NCBI GenBank assembly: GCA_903842445.1
Contig: CAIMLT010000027.1
Span: 1 to 38,450 of the forward strand
Source: an uncultured bacterium
Lineage (GTDB): Bacteria > Patescibacteriota > Minisyncoccia > Moranbacterales > UBA2206
Length of the DNA stretch: 38,450 nt
Direction: 5' to 3'
The notes beneath the pieces are model-generated. The model was given only the letters and a program-made list of their open reading frames with translations. It had not been told where the DNA came from and searched no databases. The number at the start of each line of letters is the position of its first letter. Positions within the stretch are counted from its first letter, which is position 1. Positions 14,586 through 22,823 of the stretch are shown in pieces. The position numbers and the translations under genes were made by a program.

Positions 14586-16427
14586 TTATTCCACCACCGC
14601 CTTGATTCTTCTCACTCCAGCAGAAGAACTTTCTTCTTTCTTGATTTTAAATACACCTTTAATATCACCAGTATTTTCCACATGCGGACCGCCGCAAATT
14701 TCCTTCGAATATCCTTCAATAGAATAGACTTTAACTTTGTCGCCATATTTATGCCCGAACTCGCCTTCCGCGCCAGCATTTTTTGCCTCTTCCGGTGTCA
14801 TCTCCTCCATCACTACTTCTGTTTTTGATTCAATCGCACCGTTCACAAAATCCTCAACCGCCTTTTTCTGCTCCTCAGTCATTTTGTCCGGATGCGAAAA
14901 ATCAAACCTAAGCCTTTCGCCATTGATGTTAGATCCTTTTTGATGGACATGATTGCCAAGAATTTTTCTGAGTCCAGCCAACATCAAATGCGCGACAGTA
15001 TGCAATTGCGTTGTTTCTTCTTTATTGTCAGCTAGTCCGCCTTTGAACATTCCGACTGAAGCCGTGCGAGAAAGTTCTTGATGCTGCTTTAATTTTTCAT
15101 TAAATTTACTTTCAATTTTCGTTCTTTTATCATTGTCTATACCAATGTTTGCTTTTTCTAATTCTTCAAAAACCATTTCTATTGGAAACCCATAAGTCTG
15201 ATATAAATTAAACATCATGTTAGCTGTATCATCATTTGGATATAAATTCGCTTGTTGTAATTCGTCGCCAACTTTTCTATTTATATAATTTCCTTCTGGG
15301 TTGCTTAAATATTTCTCAAATTCCTTCAATCCATTTTCCAAAGTCTTTCTAAATTTATTTTCCTCTTCTTCCAAAATATTAAAAACTTTTTCACCTAGAA
15401 TTTCTGGATAAATTTCACCATAAATTTTTTGAACGACTTTCGCGATTTCAATCGTAAAATTGTTTTTAATCCCAAGAAGATGTCCTTGGCGAATCGCACG
15501 ACGAATGAGGCGACGCAAGATGTAACCGCGCTCCGTATTTGATGGGCTGACGCCATCGGCAATAATAAAAGCGCTGGCTTTGATATGATCGGAAATAATC
15601 CGCATCGCTTTTTTAATCTCCGGACTTTCATCATATTTCTTACCGGATAATTCTTCAATTTTTTGGATTATCGGCCAAAAAAGTTCGGTTCGATAATTGT
15701 CAGAAAATCCATTTAGTGCAGCCAAAACTCGCTCCAGTCCCATTCCTGTGTCCACGTTTTGTTTCTCCAGCTTCTCATATTTACCTTCGGCGTTCTTATT
15801 GAATTCCATAAAAACATCATTCCAAATTTCCACCCACAAATCATTGTCATCATTGAAACTTTCCGGAACCTTATCTAAATCTCCAACCCAATAGAACATT
15901 TCTGTGTCGCCACCACAAGGCCCGGTAATTCCAGCCGGTCCCCACCAATTATTTTTCTTCGGCAATTTCGCGATTTTCTTTTCCGGCATTCCCAAATTTT
16001 TCCAAATATTATATGCCTCTTCATCGAAAGAAGCGTCCACGTCTCCTTCGAAAACTGAACAGGCTAGCCTTTTTTTATCAAGCCCGAGCCATTCAGGTGA
16101 AGTCAAAAATTCGAAGCTCCAAGAAATCGCTTCTTTTTTGAAATAATCACCAAGCGACCAATTTCCGAGCATCTCAAAAAAAGTGTGATGAGTTGTATCG
16201 CCCACTTCGTCAATATCGCCAGTTCGAATGCACTTTTGGGCGTCCGTTAGTCTTTTTCCAAGTGGATGCTTTTCACCCATCAGATATGGCACCAGCGGAT
16301 GCATTCCGGAATTAATAAAAAGCGTTGTTGGATCGTTTTCCGGAACTAAAGGAGACGACGGAATAATGGCATGTTCCTTGCTTTTAAAAAAATCCAGATA
16401 TTTTTGTCTAAGTTCTTTGGCTATCAT
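14586..16427 (-). CDS. alaS: Alanyl-tRNA synthetase, short form without C-Ala
   Basis: Charges tRNA-Ala and edits mischarged tRNA (613 aa; most bacterial AlaRS are ~870 aa). The class II catalytic core is at the N terminus (FFKSKEHAIIPSSPLVPENDPTTLFINSGM). The editing domain is complete, with zinc ligands in HTVAH and CGGPH (CxxxH). The protein stops at ..SSSAGVRRIKAVVE, exactly where the linker to the dimerisation and C-Ala (DHHA1) domains would start. The clean stop and following promoter argue for a natural short form rather than a recent truncation. Only weak promoter or ribosome-site candidates lie upstream (GGGGAT before ATG). Confidence 0.96.
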   Translation of the reverse strand: MIAKELRQKYLDFFKSKEHAIIPSSPLVPENDPTTLFINSGMHPLVPYLMGEKHPLGKRLTDAQKCIRTGDIDEVGDTTHHTFFEMLGNWSLGDYFKKEAISWSFEFLTSPEWLGLDKKRLACSVFEGDVDASFDEEAYNIWKNLGMPEKKIAKLPKKNNWWGPAGITGPCGGDTEMFYWVGDLDKVPESFNDDNDLWVEIWNDVFMEFNKNAEGKYEKLEKQNVDTGMGLERVLAALNGFSDNYRTELFWPIIQKIEELSGKKYDESPEIKKAMRIISDHIKASAFIIADGVSPSNTERGYILRRLIRRAIRQGHLLGIKNNFTIEIAKVVQKIYGEIYPEILGEKVFNILEEEENKFRKTLENGLKEFEKYLSNPEGNYINRKVGDELQQANLYPNDDTANMMFNLYQTYGFPIEMVFEELEKANIGIDNDKRTKIESKFNEKLKQHQELSRTASVGMFKGGLADNKEETTQLHTVAHLMLAGLRKILGNHVHQKGSNINGERLRFDFSHPDKMTEEQKKAVEDFVNGAIESKTEVVMEEMTPEEAKNAGAEGEFGHKYGDKVKVYSIEGYSKEICGGPHVENTGDIKGVFKIKKEESSSAGVRRIKAVVE

Positions 16428-16500
16428 ATGTTTATCATCCCCACAAAAACGGGAACTTTAGTCTTTTTAAATTAGCTTCACACAACCATAATAACCACAA

Positions 16501-16528
16501 AAAGACAAAAGATCAACCGTTGTTGATC
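16501..16528 (-). terminator. Terminator of the long HTH-ATPase-mnmA operon
   Basis: A perfect 7-bp stem GATCAAC/GTTGATC with a four-base loop (16511-16528) is followed on the minus strand by TTTTGTCTTTTT. It lies ~70 bases past the stop of the 84-aa gene and ends the operon before alaS. Confidence 0.8.
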
Positions 16529-16597
16529 ACTGCCTCATTGCATGTATTCGTAACCTTCTTAATCACTTCTTTAAAGTTAATGACTATTCTGGCTTTT

Positions 16598-16852
16598 TTA
16601 AATTCCCGTATATTCTGAACGTGCGATATTTTCTCCAACTTTTTTTACAATGCCATCCTTATCGGAAGAGCTAAATCTATTACTAACGCTGTCTAAATGT
16701 CCCCTTAGCCCACGCAAAATTCTTGAAATATCCCCGTCAAGATCTTTTTCCAATGAATGCAATCCTTCAGAAATTTTTCTCTTCTCATCTTCGTCTATAA
16801 TCTTATCACCCAAGACCTTAAACACTATTTCTTCTAATTTTGATTCAAGCAT
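16598..16852 (-). CDS. Uncharacterised 84-aa helical protein
   Basis: No family recognised. The sequence is helical and charged (MLESKLEEIVFKVLGDKIIDEDEKRKISEGLHSLEKDLDGD...), with a central basic stretch RILRGLRGHLDSVSNRF. No membrane segment or cysteine motif is present. It follows the 96-aa gene by 18 bases and is last in the operon that starts at the HTH regulator. No Shine-Dalgarno is visible. A second open frame runs past its stop codon to the terminator (16513-16638), so a frameshift or sequencing indel near the 3' end cannot be excluded. Confidence 0.6.
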   Translation of the reverse strand: MLESKLEEIVFKVLGDKIIDEDEKRKISEGLHSLEKDLDGDISRILRGLRGHLDSVSNRFSSSDKDGIVKKVGENIARSEYTGI

Positions 16853-16870
16853 ATTATTTAATTTTAAAAA

Positions 16871-17161
16871 TTAAAGCAAATTCAACTTTTTTTTGAGACG
16901 CTTAGCTTCTTCTTCTTTTGTTGAAATCTCTCTCAAAACAATCTCGTACCGACCGTTCTTGCTGTTCAAATAAAGCCTGATCCTTTCGCCATCTTGTTTC
17001 AATTTTCTGATTTCTGCATCCAGTTGATTTTTTTCATTAGTCAATTTTCGCGTATCAGAATCCAAAATCAAAAGTTCCATTTGTACTCGTCTTTTCTGAC
17101 TTTCTTTGGCGGCATCATCCGCACTAGCATTGCCATTACCAGAATAATTTCCCATATGCAT
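16871..17161 (-). CDS. Uncharacterised 96-aa coiled-coil protein
   Basis: No family recognised. After a polar, Gly/Asn-rich start (MHMGNYSGNGNASADDAAKE) the rest is a long heptad-like helix (LDSDTRKLTNEKNQLDAEIRKLKQD and ISTKEEEAKRLKKKLNLL). It probably dimerises as a coiled coil. The ATG is 15 bases after the mnmA stop, so it belongs to the same operon. An alternative start is MGNYSG two codons later. No signal peptide is visible. The role is unknown. Confidence 0.7.
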   Translation of the reverse strand: MHMGNYSGNGNASADDAAKESQKRRVQMELLILDSDTRKLTNEKNQLDAEIRKLKQDGERIRLYLNSKNGRYEIVLREISTKEEEAKRLKKKLNLL

Positions 17162-17176
17162 ATATTTTTCTCAAAA

Positions 17177-18241
17177 CTATTTAATTATCCCGCCACCTAA
17201 AATTCTCTTATTTTTTCCATAAAAAACCACGGACTGCCCCGGTGAAACTGCTTTTTGCGGAACTGCAAATTCCAACAAGCAAATTCTCTGGTTTTTGCTG
17301 TCTTTAATTATAGCACGGACAAGCAGATTGTGATAACGCGTTCGCACAAAAACAGCAAGAGGTAACTTTGGCGAAACACCATCAACCCAGACCACATCTT
17401 CCACTTCAATTTTTTTTTGAGTGCTTGCCGGATGACTTAAATCATTCGTAACTATGAGTGTATTTTTTTCCAAATCCTTGGAAATTACAAAATATGGTCC
17501 TTTTCCTCCAATTTCAATCCCCTTTCTTTGTCCAATCGTGTAAAGAGAAAGACCTCTGTGTTCGCCAAGCACCCTACCATCCATGTCAACAGTTTTGCCT
17601 TTTTTTAATTTTATCTTTCTCCTTAAAAATTCTTCCAATTTTCCATTCGCCATAAAACAAACATCTTGCGAATCATCCTTGTCAAACACCGGTAGCTGGA
17701 ACTTTTCTGCTAATCTCCGCACATCCACTTTTTGATATTCCCCAAGCGGAAAGATAGTCCGAGACAACTGTTCTTGTCCAAGACGATAAAGAAAATAGGC
17801 TTGATCTTTTTTTTCGTCACTGCCGGGAAATAATCGATAATTCATTTTCCCACCAATCTTGCTTTTCTTGATTCTGGCATAATGCCCGGTCGCCATCAAT
17901 TCAATTCCCCTTTTCTTGGCCGTTTCAAAGAGTAATTTGAATTTCATTTTTTCATTGCAAAAGACACAAGGGTTAGGAGTTTTCCCTTGCGCATAATCGT
18001 CAAAAAAATATCCAATAACAGTTTTTTCAAACTCAGTTCGTGCATCAATAACTATTAGTGGGATATCCAAAATATTACAGATGACCCTTGCATCATTCAA
18101 GGCTTTTTTGTTTTTTTCCACACCCTTTAAAAAGCGTAAAAAAACTGCGCTGACCGCGTAGCCCTTATCTTTAAGCAAGGCACAAGAAACTGAAGAATCC
18201 ACCCCACCGGATATTCCAACCAATACTTTTTTTTGTTCCAT
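17177..18241 (-). CDS. mnmA: tRNA 2-thiouridylase MnmA
   Basis: Inserts sulfur at position 2 of the wobble uridine in tRNAs for Lys, Glu and Gln (354 aa, normal). It has the N-type ATP pyrophosphatase P-loop GISGGVDSSVSCALL (residues 9-23). The first catalytic cysteine is in TPNPCVFCNEKMKF, and the second is in SQDVCFM, before the LYTIGQRKG motif. The C-terminal beta-barrel is present (VRTRYHNLLVRA, KAVSPGQSVVFY). It starts 8 bases after the 50-aa membrane peptide gene and lies inside the VirD4-like operon. The promoter is presumably far upstream. Confidence 0.97.
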   Translation of the reverse strand: MEQKKVLVGISGGVDSSVSCALLKDKGYAVSAVFLRFLKGVEKNKKALNDARVICNILDIPLIVIDARTEFEKTVIGYFFDDYAQGKTPNPCVFCNEKMKFKLLFETAKKRGIELMATGHYARIKKSKIGGKMNYRLFPGSDEKKDQAYFLYRLGQEQLSRTIFPLGEYQKVDVRRLAEKFQLPVFDKDDSQDVCFMANGKLEEFLRRKIKLKKGKTVDMDGRVLGEHRGLSLYTIGQRKGIEIGGKGPYFVISKDLEKNTLIVTNDLSHPASTQKKIEVEDVVWVDGVSPKLPLAVFVRTRYHNLLVRAIIKDSKNQRICLLEFAVPQKAVSPGQSVVFYGKNKRILGGGIIK

Positions 18242-18249
18242 GATTATTG

Positions 18250-18402
18250 CTAAAATCTTTGCTCCGGATTAAACGCCTTAGATTCTAGAGAATTTTTTAT
18301 GACTTTATCTCCCACGGCCAAAGCAAACCAAGCCACCAGAAAACTCAAGAGAAAAATTAAAATCAACGCCAAACTAGAAGAAATTTTTTGCTTTAAATCC
18401 AT
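18250..18402 (-). CDS. 50-aa single-pass membrane peptide
   Basis: Hand translation gives an open frame from ATG 18402 to TAG 18250-18252. A short basic N terminus (MDLKQKISS) is followed by one hydrophobic segment (SLALILIFLLSFLVAWFALAV, residues ~10-30) and a polar tail (GDKVIKNSLESKAFNPEQRF). The basic residues before the helix predict an N-in orientation with the tail outside. The ATG is 2 bases after the stop of the VirD4-like ATPase and its stop is 8 bases before mnmA. The gene therefore fills the gap exactly, which is the best evidence that it is real. It may be an accessory subunit of the neighbouring ATPase; no family is recognised. Confidence 0.75.
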   Translation of the reverse strand: MDLKQKISSSLALILIFLLSFLVAWFALAVGDKVIKNSLESKAFNPEQRF

Positions 18403-18404
18403 TT

Positions 18405-20306
18405 TTATGGTTTATAACTTTTATTATTCTTGCTTGTGCTTAATAAGCTCCTGATTTCCTCCTTGTTTAGATTTAGATCTTTTCTTGATCCCTTAAATTT
18501 TTTGGGCGCCATATAGGCTATCTGCTTAAGGCTAACTTTTCCATCATCCGCGATAAGACCCACTGAAGTCGAATTCTGAATTTCTGCTCGAATTGTTGGT
18601 TGCGTTTGAATATTGCTTCTAACTTCACTGTTTAAGGAAGGATTATTTTGTATCTGCGCTTTCGCTCTAGCTCTTTGATAATCACGCAAACATTCTCTGC
18701 AAAAAGTTTTTCGGTTTGGATCGGGACGAAATGGCACGGTTATTTTTTCCTCACAAGTCGAGCAAGAAGCTTCAAACAACTCCAATGGTTGTTTGGTTTT
18801 CTCCATCGCAACTTCTTCTCTTTTTTGTTCTCTGTCTTGAGATGCTAAAGTTTGTCCCCGCTTTTCTTCTGTTGGCTCAGCTGTTCGCCTATTTTTTTCA
18901 ACTACTGATTGATTTAGATCTGGGAAACTCTTTTCTGGTTTTGGCTGTTTTTCATTTTTTACGTAGCTATCTTCCTTCTGATCCCCAGCTGGAGCAAATT
19001 CATCAAACTCCAAGCCAACATCCATGCCACTCCAACGTGCAATCTTTTCCACCACTTCCTGACGTGATTTACCATAGCGTTCTCGAGAAACCGCAATAAC
19101 TTTTTCTTCTCCGGAAATTGTGTCCGAAATATCTGCAGGTGGTAAGGTTCGCGCGGAAAAAGCATCACCCGAAATGCCATCAATCATCAGTTTTAAATAA
19201 ATATCATATTTGGAAAGATTGACAATATCATTCATAAGAAATATCGGATCAAATTCTTTTTCCAAATGCTCCGCATCTTCCGCCCCCACTCTAAAAGAAA
19301 GAAGCGTTCCAACATTGCCAAAAATCGCATCCTTAACCGTAGCGTTACCATCGAAAACCAATTGATTGATATATTGATGCGCTAAAATAAGACACAAGCG
19401 ATATTTCCTGGCTTCAGAAAGAATATTCGCGAAAGATTCTGTGGCAAAATTTTGAAATTCATCCACATAGAGATAAAAATCTTTGCGTTCTTGTTCGGGA
19501 ATATCCACGCGACTCATTGCCGCCAATTGAATCTTGGTAATAATCATCCCGCCGAGAAGCCGCATCGCATCTTCACCAATCCTTCCTTTCGAAAGATTAA
19601 CAATCAAAATTTTCTGATTATCCATAATCTCGCGCATATCAATCGTTGATTTTGGTTGTCCGATAATGTGTCGAACGAGTGTATAGGACAAAAATTGCCC
19701 AACCTTATTTTGAATCGCCGCCACCGCTTCTTTGCGAAATTTGTCTTCCCATTTATCAAACTCATTGATCCAAAAAGCCTTTACCACAGGATCTTTGATT
19801 TTAGTATAAACCCGCTTGCGATAATCTTTATCCGACATCATCCTATTCACACCGAGAAGCGTCGATCCCGGATAATCCAAAAGTGCCAAAATTGCATTAT
19901 TTAAAATATATTCCATCCGCGAGCTCCAAACATCAGGCCAAATCTTTTTAAAAACTCCCATCATACCGGAAGCCACTAAATTCTTTTTATCTTCATCCAC
20001 CGCCTCCAAAATATTAAACGCGACCGGAAATTCAATATCAGCCGGATTGAAATAGACCACGTCATTAATCCGGCTTGGTGGAATGACTCGAAGCATTTTT
20101 TCCGCAAACTCACCGTGCGGATCAACCACGCAAACTCCTTTGCCATTGCGAACATCCTGAATCGCCATATTTTCCAGAAGATTGGATTTGCCCATACCGG
20201 TTTTTCCAATGATATACATATGGCGGCGGCGATCATCTTCTTTGATTCCAAAAATTCGTTCTTGATTGCGAAAATTTGTTTTGGCAAAAAAATTTATATT
20301 AGACAT
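18405..20306 (-). CDS. VirD4/TraG-like DNA-translocating ATPase
   Basis: P-loop ATPase of the type IV secretion coupling/HerA class (633 aa). The N terminus goes straight into the motor: DDRRRHMYIIGKTGMGKSNLL (Walker A ~34-41), VVDPHGEF, and Walker B FYLYVDEFQNFA. It has no membrane helices of its own. The C-terminal third is a polar linker, then a four-cysteine zinc finger (CSTCEEKITVPF...FCREC), then a conserved-looking tail (VSLKQIAYMAPKKFKG). The gene before it encodes a membrane protein that ends with the N-terminal hallmark of the same family, so the two look like one protein split into two genes. Transport of DNA across or along the membrane is inferred. Confidence 0.88.
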   Translation of the reverse strand: MSNINFFAKTNFRNQERIFGIKEDDRRRHMYIIGKTGMGKSNLLENMAIQDVRNGKGVCVVDPHGEFAEKMLRVIPPSRINDVVYFNPADIEFPVAFNILEAVDEDKKNLVASGMMGVFKKIWPDVWSSRMEYILNNAILALLDYPGSTLLGVNRMMSDKDYRKRVYTKIKDPVVKAFWINEFDKWEDKFRKEAVAAIQNKVGQFLSYTLVRHIIGQPKSTIDMREIMDNQKILIVNLSKGRIGEDAMRLLGGMIITKIQLAAMSRVDIPEQERKDFYLYVDEFQNFATESFANILSEARKYRLCLILAHQYINQLVFDGNATVKDAIFGNVGTLLSFRVGAEDAEHLEKEFDPIFLMNDIVNLSKYDIYLKLMIDGISGDAFSARTLPPADISDTISGEEKVIAVSRERYGKSRQEVVEKIARWSGMDVGLEFDEFAPAGDQKEDSYVKNEKQPKPEKSFPDLNQSVVEKNRRTAEPTEEKRGQTLASQDREQKREEVAMEKTKQPLELFEASCSTCEEKITVPFRPDPNRKTFCRECLRDYQRARAKAQIQNNPSLNSEVRSNIQTQPTIRAEIQNSTSVGLIADDGKVSLKQIAYMAPKKFKGSRKDLNLNKEEIRSLLSTSKNNKSYKP

Positions 20307-20321
20307 TTTGTAAAGTATTAA

Positions 20322-21599
20322 TTATTCAATGGGCAAATTAGACGGAGCCACTCCAAGTTTTGAAGTGGTCTGAGTGAGCGCATGAGATTTGACAGAAATA
20401 TCCGGAAAGTGAAACATTGTGGCCAGCTCTTTTGTTGACAGCAAAATATTAACGCCATCCGTATTTCTCTTGCGATATCTGTCATAAATTTTTCTTTTAC
20501 GAAAAGCGGCGATTTTTTCCGTAAAAAATATTATCCCATAAGTTTTACTAATATCTTCTGGTTTAATTTGATTCATATTTAAATCATTGAACTGCTTGAG
20601 TGCGCCAATAAAAGTTCCCACGAAAGATTTATCAAAACCCTCTCTTTTTCCCAAATAAATCATTCGCATTTTAGTTTTGAAAAAATTCTTGCCCAAATTT
20701 TCTTCCACTGCTTTCAAAACATCTCTTTCCATTGGAGAAAGTCGTGTGTCGAGTGGTTGCTCATCTTTTTTAGCAGCTACAGTTTTAAATTCAGGCGGTT
20801 TAAATAATCCGGCAAAAATATTTGCAAAAACATCCATAATGTCTGTCAAAAATCTTCCGCCAGATTCCGCTGCCGGTTTGCCCTTTAATTTATCTGATAA
20901 AGCCTTTCCACCTTTAATTGATTCGCCCTCGAAGACTGGCACAAGAACATATTGCAACCAAATATGTTGCCCCGGACCCAATGTTCCCAAGGCTTCCACC
21001 ATCGCCGCCATCGGATCAATCATTTCCCCCGTAATACTCTCTTCAAATTGATCATAAGTTTTGATTGGATAATACGGATCAGATTGAACAAATGTGAAAT
21101 CCGCTCCCCAAAGATCCCAATCTTTATTAGGAATAACCTTAGGAAATTTATTGTAATAATCCTCCACTTCCAAAATTTGTGCCTCAGGATATTGAGCATA
21201 AATTTGTGACTCAACCATATTGCGATATTTTTTCAACAGCCGAATATAATAATGCACACGACCTTCTTCACTGACCAATTCCACGCCAAAAGTATCTTGC
21301 CGATATGCCCCTTTCACCCAAATGTCAAAAGTATTATGCGTTGACCAGACACCCGTCAAACCTGTATAAAAATTCTCCATCGGCTTTGGACCTCGTTCAA
21401 CATCACGCGGAGGAATCACTTCAAGCATTGTCCATTTGTAACTTGCATTCCAAGAATTGTCTGAATAAAAAGCAACGTAATCCCCCCAAATAATCTTAAA
21501 AATATACCAAAAAGGTATGGGCAGAATTATCCACCAAAAAGAAGAGAAGATATTCCCAAAGCTACTCAAGATATCAAAAGTATTGGCAGAACTGCTCAT
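20322..21599 (-). CDS. Membrane-anchored partner of the VirD4-like ATPase
   Basis: A 425-aa protein with a hydrophobic N-terminal anchor (FWWIILPIPFWYIFKIIWG, residues ~21-39) and a large soluble domain. It ends with STKELATMFHFPDISVKSHA and GVAPSNLP. This NTEELATLfHfP...NLP signature normally stands immediately ahead of the P-loop domain in single-chain VirD4/VirB4-like ATPases. Here that ATPase is the next gene, 15 bases on. I infer a two-subunit form with this protein as the membrane part. No Shine-Dalgarno is visible. It follows the HTH regulator by 57 bases with no clear terminator, so it is probably in the same operon. Confidence 0.8.
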   Translation of the reverse strand: MSSSANTFDILSSFGNIFSSFWWIILPIPFWYIFKIIWGDYVAFYSDNSWNASYKWTMLEVIPPRDVERGPKPMENFYTGLTGVWSTHNTFDIWVKGAYRQDTFGVELVSEEGRVHYYIRLLKKYRNMVESQIYAQYPEAQILEVEDYYNKFPKVIPNKDWDLWGADFTFVQSDPYYPIKTYDQFEESITGEMIDPMAAMVEALGTLGPGQHIWLQYVLVPVFEGESIKGGKALSDKLKGKPAAESGGRFLTDIMDVFANIFAGLFKPPEFKTVAAKKDEQPLDTRLSPMERDVLKAVEENLGKNFFKTKMRMIYLGKREGFDKSFVGTFIGALKQFNDLNMNQIKPEDISKTYGIIFFTEKIAAFRKRKIYDRYRKRNTDGVNILLSTKELATMFHFPDISVKSHALTQTTSKLGVAPSNLPIE

Positions 21600-21656
21600 T
21601 GTGCTTTTTATTTTAGAAAAATATAGAAAATTAATCAGAGCTTGCCCACATTGAGG

Positions 21657-22724
21657 CTATGTATTATTCTTCAATCTATATCCATTGCCCACTTTTTCAA
21701 AATCCTTACCGCTCAAGTTAATCATGATAGTGGTTCTTTTAACTTTTCGCACCTCAAAAACTTTTTTAATAATATCTTCTCGATCGAGTGGTTTTTCACT
21801 TTTTTCCAAAATGGTCCTCAAGACATCCTTAACGGCTCCACCTGAATAACCCCATTCGCTAAGCGCATAAATTCCCCTTCCAATAAGCACGAATCTCACA
21901 TCCTTAATTAGCTCATTATGAATTGTCTGCGGATGAACTTTCTTAGTCCCTAATTTATATTTTTCGATTAACATTGCAATTTGGGTAAAATGTAAAGGTT
22001 TTTTTTCTTCCTTCAAAATCAAATAAATTTTTTCTCGACTGCCTTTTGGACTAACTTCCGGCCAATGTCGCATACCCCATTTTCCAAATTTATTCTTTTT
22101 AATATTGAAAAGAACACTCAAATAACTCAGGATTTCTTTTTTGGATAGTTCTCCGATGAGTAAGGCTAATTCATGTGAAATTTCATCATCACTGAGAAGA
22201 TTCTTGTTTTTTAAAAATAATGCCTCTGCTTCCCCTGAGACTTTTCGAACTTTCCCCAAGACGTCTTGTGAATTCATCCAAGCCTTTTCAATTTTATTTT
22301 TTTCCGAAACCACCTTTATTTTGGTAGAATGATAGACCAAAAACCGAACAGCATTTTCTTCGTTTCGCAATCCGCACAAATTAAACTCTGTTAAAATGTT
22401 TTCCTCCTTGATTATACCATACTTTTTTTCAACTGCAAAAAATAGTTGGCTCTCAACTCTTTGAAAATCCGCTTCTTCACATTTCTTGCTAATAATCTTC
22501 TTAGCATCGGAAATAATCTGCCTTACACGTTCTCTGGTAATATTGTAATCAGAACCTATCTTTTCCAAGGTTTGTACGGAAAAATCATCAATCAATCCAA
22601 AGCGTTTCTTTAGGATAGTTTTTGCTCTCTCAGGCAAGTTGGAAAGAATTTTTTCCGCCACAATGAAAAAAGAGCCATTTTCTATTTCTCGTGGCACACT
22701 TTTTGAATTTACCCGTTGATTCAT
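21657..22724 (-). CDS. Sigma-region-4/HARE-HTH-like regulator
   Basis: A 355-aa protein that combines two transcription-type modules. Residues ~28-80 read as sigma-70 region 4 (ILSNLPERAKTILKKRFGL, then ITRERVRQIISDAKKII, the helix-turn-helix that contacts the -35 box). Residues ~228-290 look like a HARE-HTH/RNA-polymerase-delta winged helix (REKIYLILKEEKKPLHFTQIA ... GRGIYALSEWGY). A second winged-helix-like segment follows (~296-352). No sigma region 2 is present, so it is not a standard sigma factor. It has a weak Shine-Dalgarno (AAAGGA) and a divergent promoter whose -35 overlaps that of dprA. It may regulate its own operon. Confidence 0.8.
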   Translation of the reverse strand: MNQRVNSKSVPREIENGSFFIVAEKILSNLPERAKTILKKRFGLIDDFSVQTLEKIGSDYNITRERVRQIISDAKKIISKKCEEADFQRVESQLFFAVEKKYGIIKEENILTEFNLCGLRNEENAVRFLVYHSTKIKVVSEKNKIEKAWMNSQDVLGKVRKVSGEAEALFLKNKNLLSDDEISHELALLIGELSKKEILSYLSVLFNIKKNKFGKWGMRHWPEVSPKGSREKIYLILKEEKKPLHFTQIAMLIEKYKLGTKKVHPQTIHNELIKDVRFVLIGRGIYALSEWGYSGGAVKDVLRTILEKSEKPLDREDIIKKVFEVRKVKRTTIMINLSGKDFEKVGNGYRLKNNT

Positions 22725-22765
22725 CTTTTTTATCCTTTAAATTAAGTTATTTTTGACTTCCAGAA

Positions 22766-22795
22766 ATACTAGCACACATTCAATAAATTTGTCAA
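22766..22795 (-). promoter_or_regulatory. Promoter of the HTH-ATPase-mnmA operon
   Basis: On the minus strand there is consensus -35 TTGACA (22790-22795), an 18-bp spacer ending TGC, and -10 TAGTAT (22766-22771). Predicted +1 is near 22759, giving a 35-base leader. The -35 occupies the same bases as the -35 of the divergent dprA promoter. Confidence 0.7.
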
Positions 22796-22817
22796 GATTG
22801 TAACCCCATGCTACTCT
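22789..22817 (+). promoter_or_regulatory. dprA promoter, predicted leaderless
   Basis: On the plus strand there is -35 TTGTCA (22789-22794), a 17-bp spacer ending TGC, and -10 TACTCT (22812-22817). Six bases then precede ATG 22824. Predicted +1 is the A of the ATG. Confidence 0.65.
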
Positions 22818-22823
22818 TTGAAA

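Noticed and set aside
14586-16427. alaS as a truncated pseudogene
   Set aside because: All catalytic and editing motifs are intact and the stop is followed immediately by another gene's promoter; a natural short form is more likely.
22818-22823. TTG start for dprA two codons upstream
   Set aside because: It falls between the -10 box and the predicted +1, so it would not be in the mRNA.
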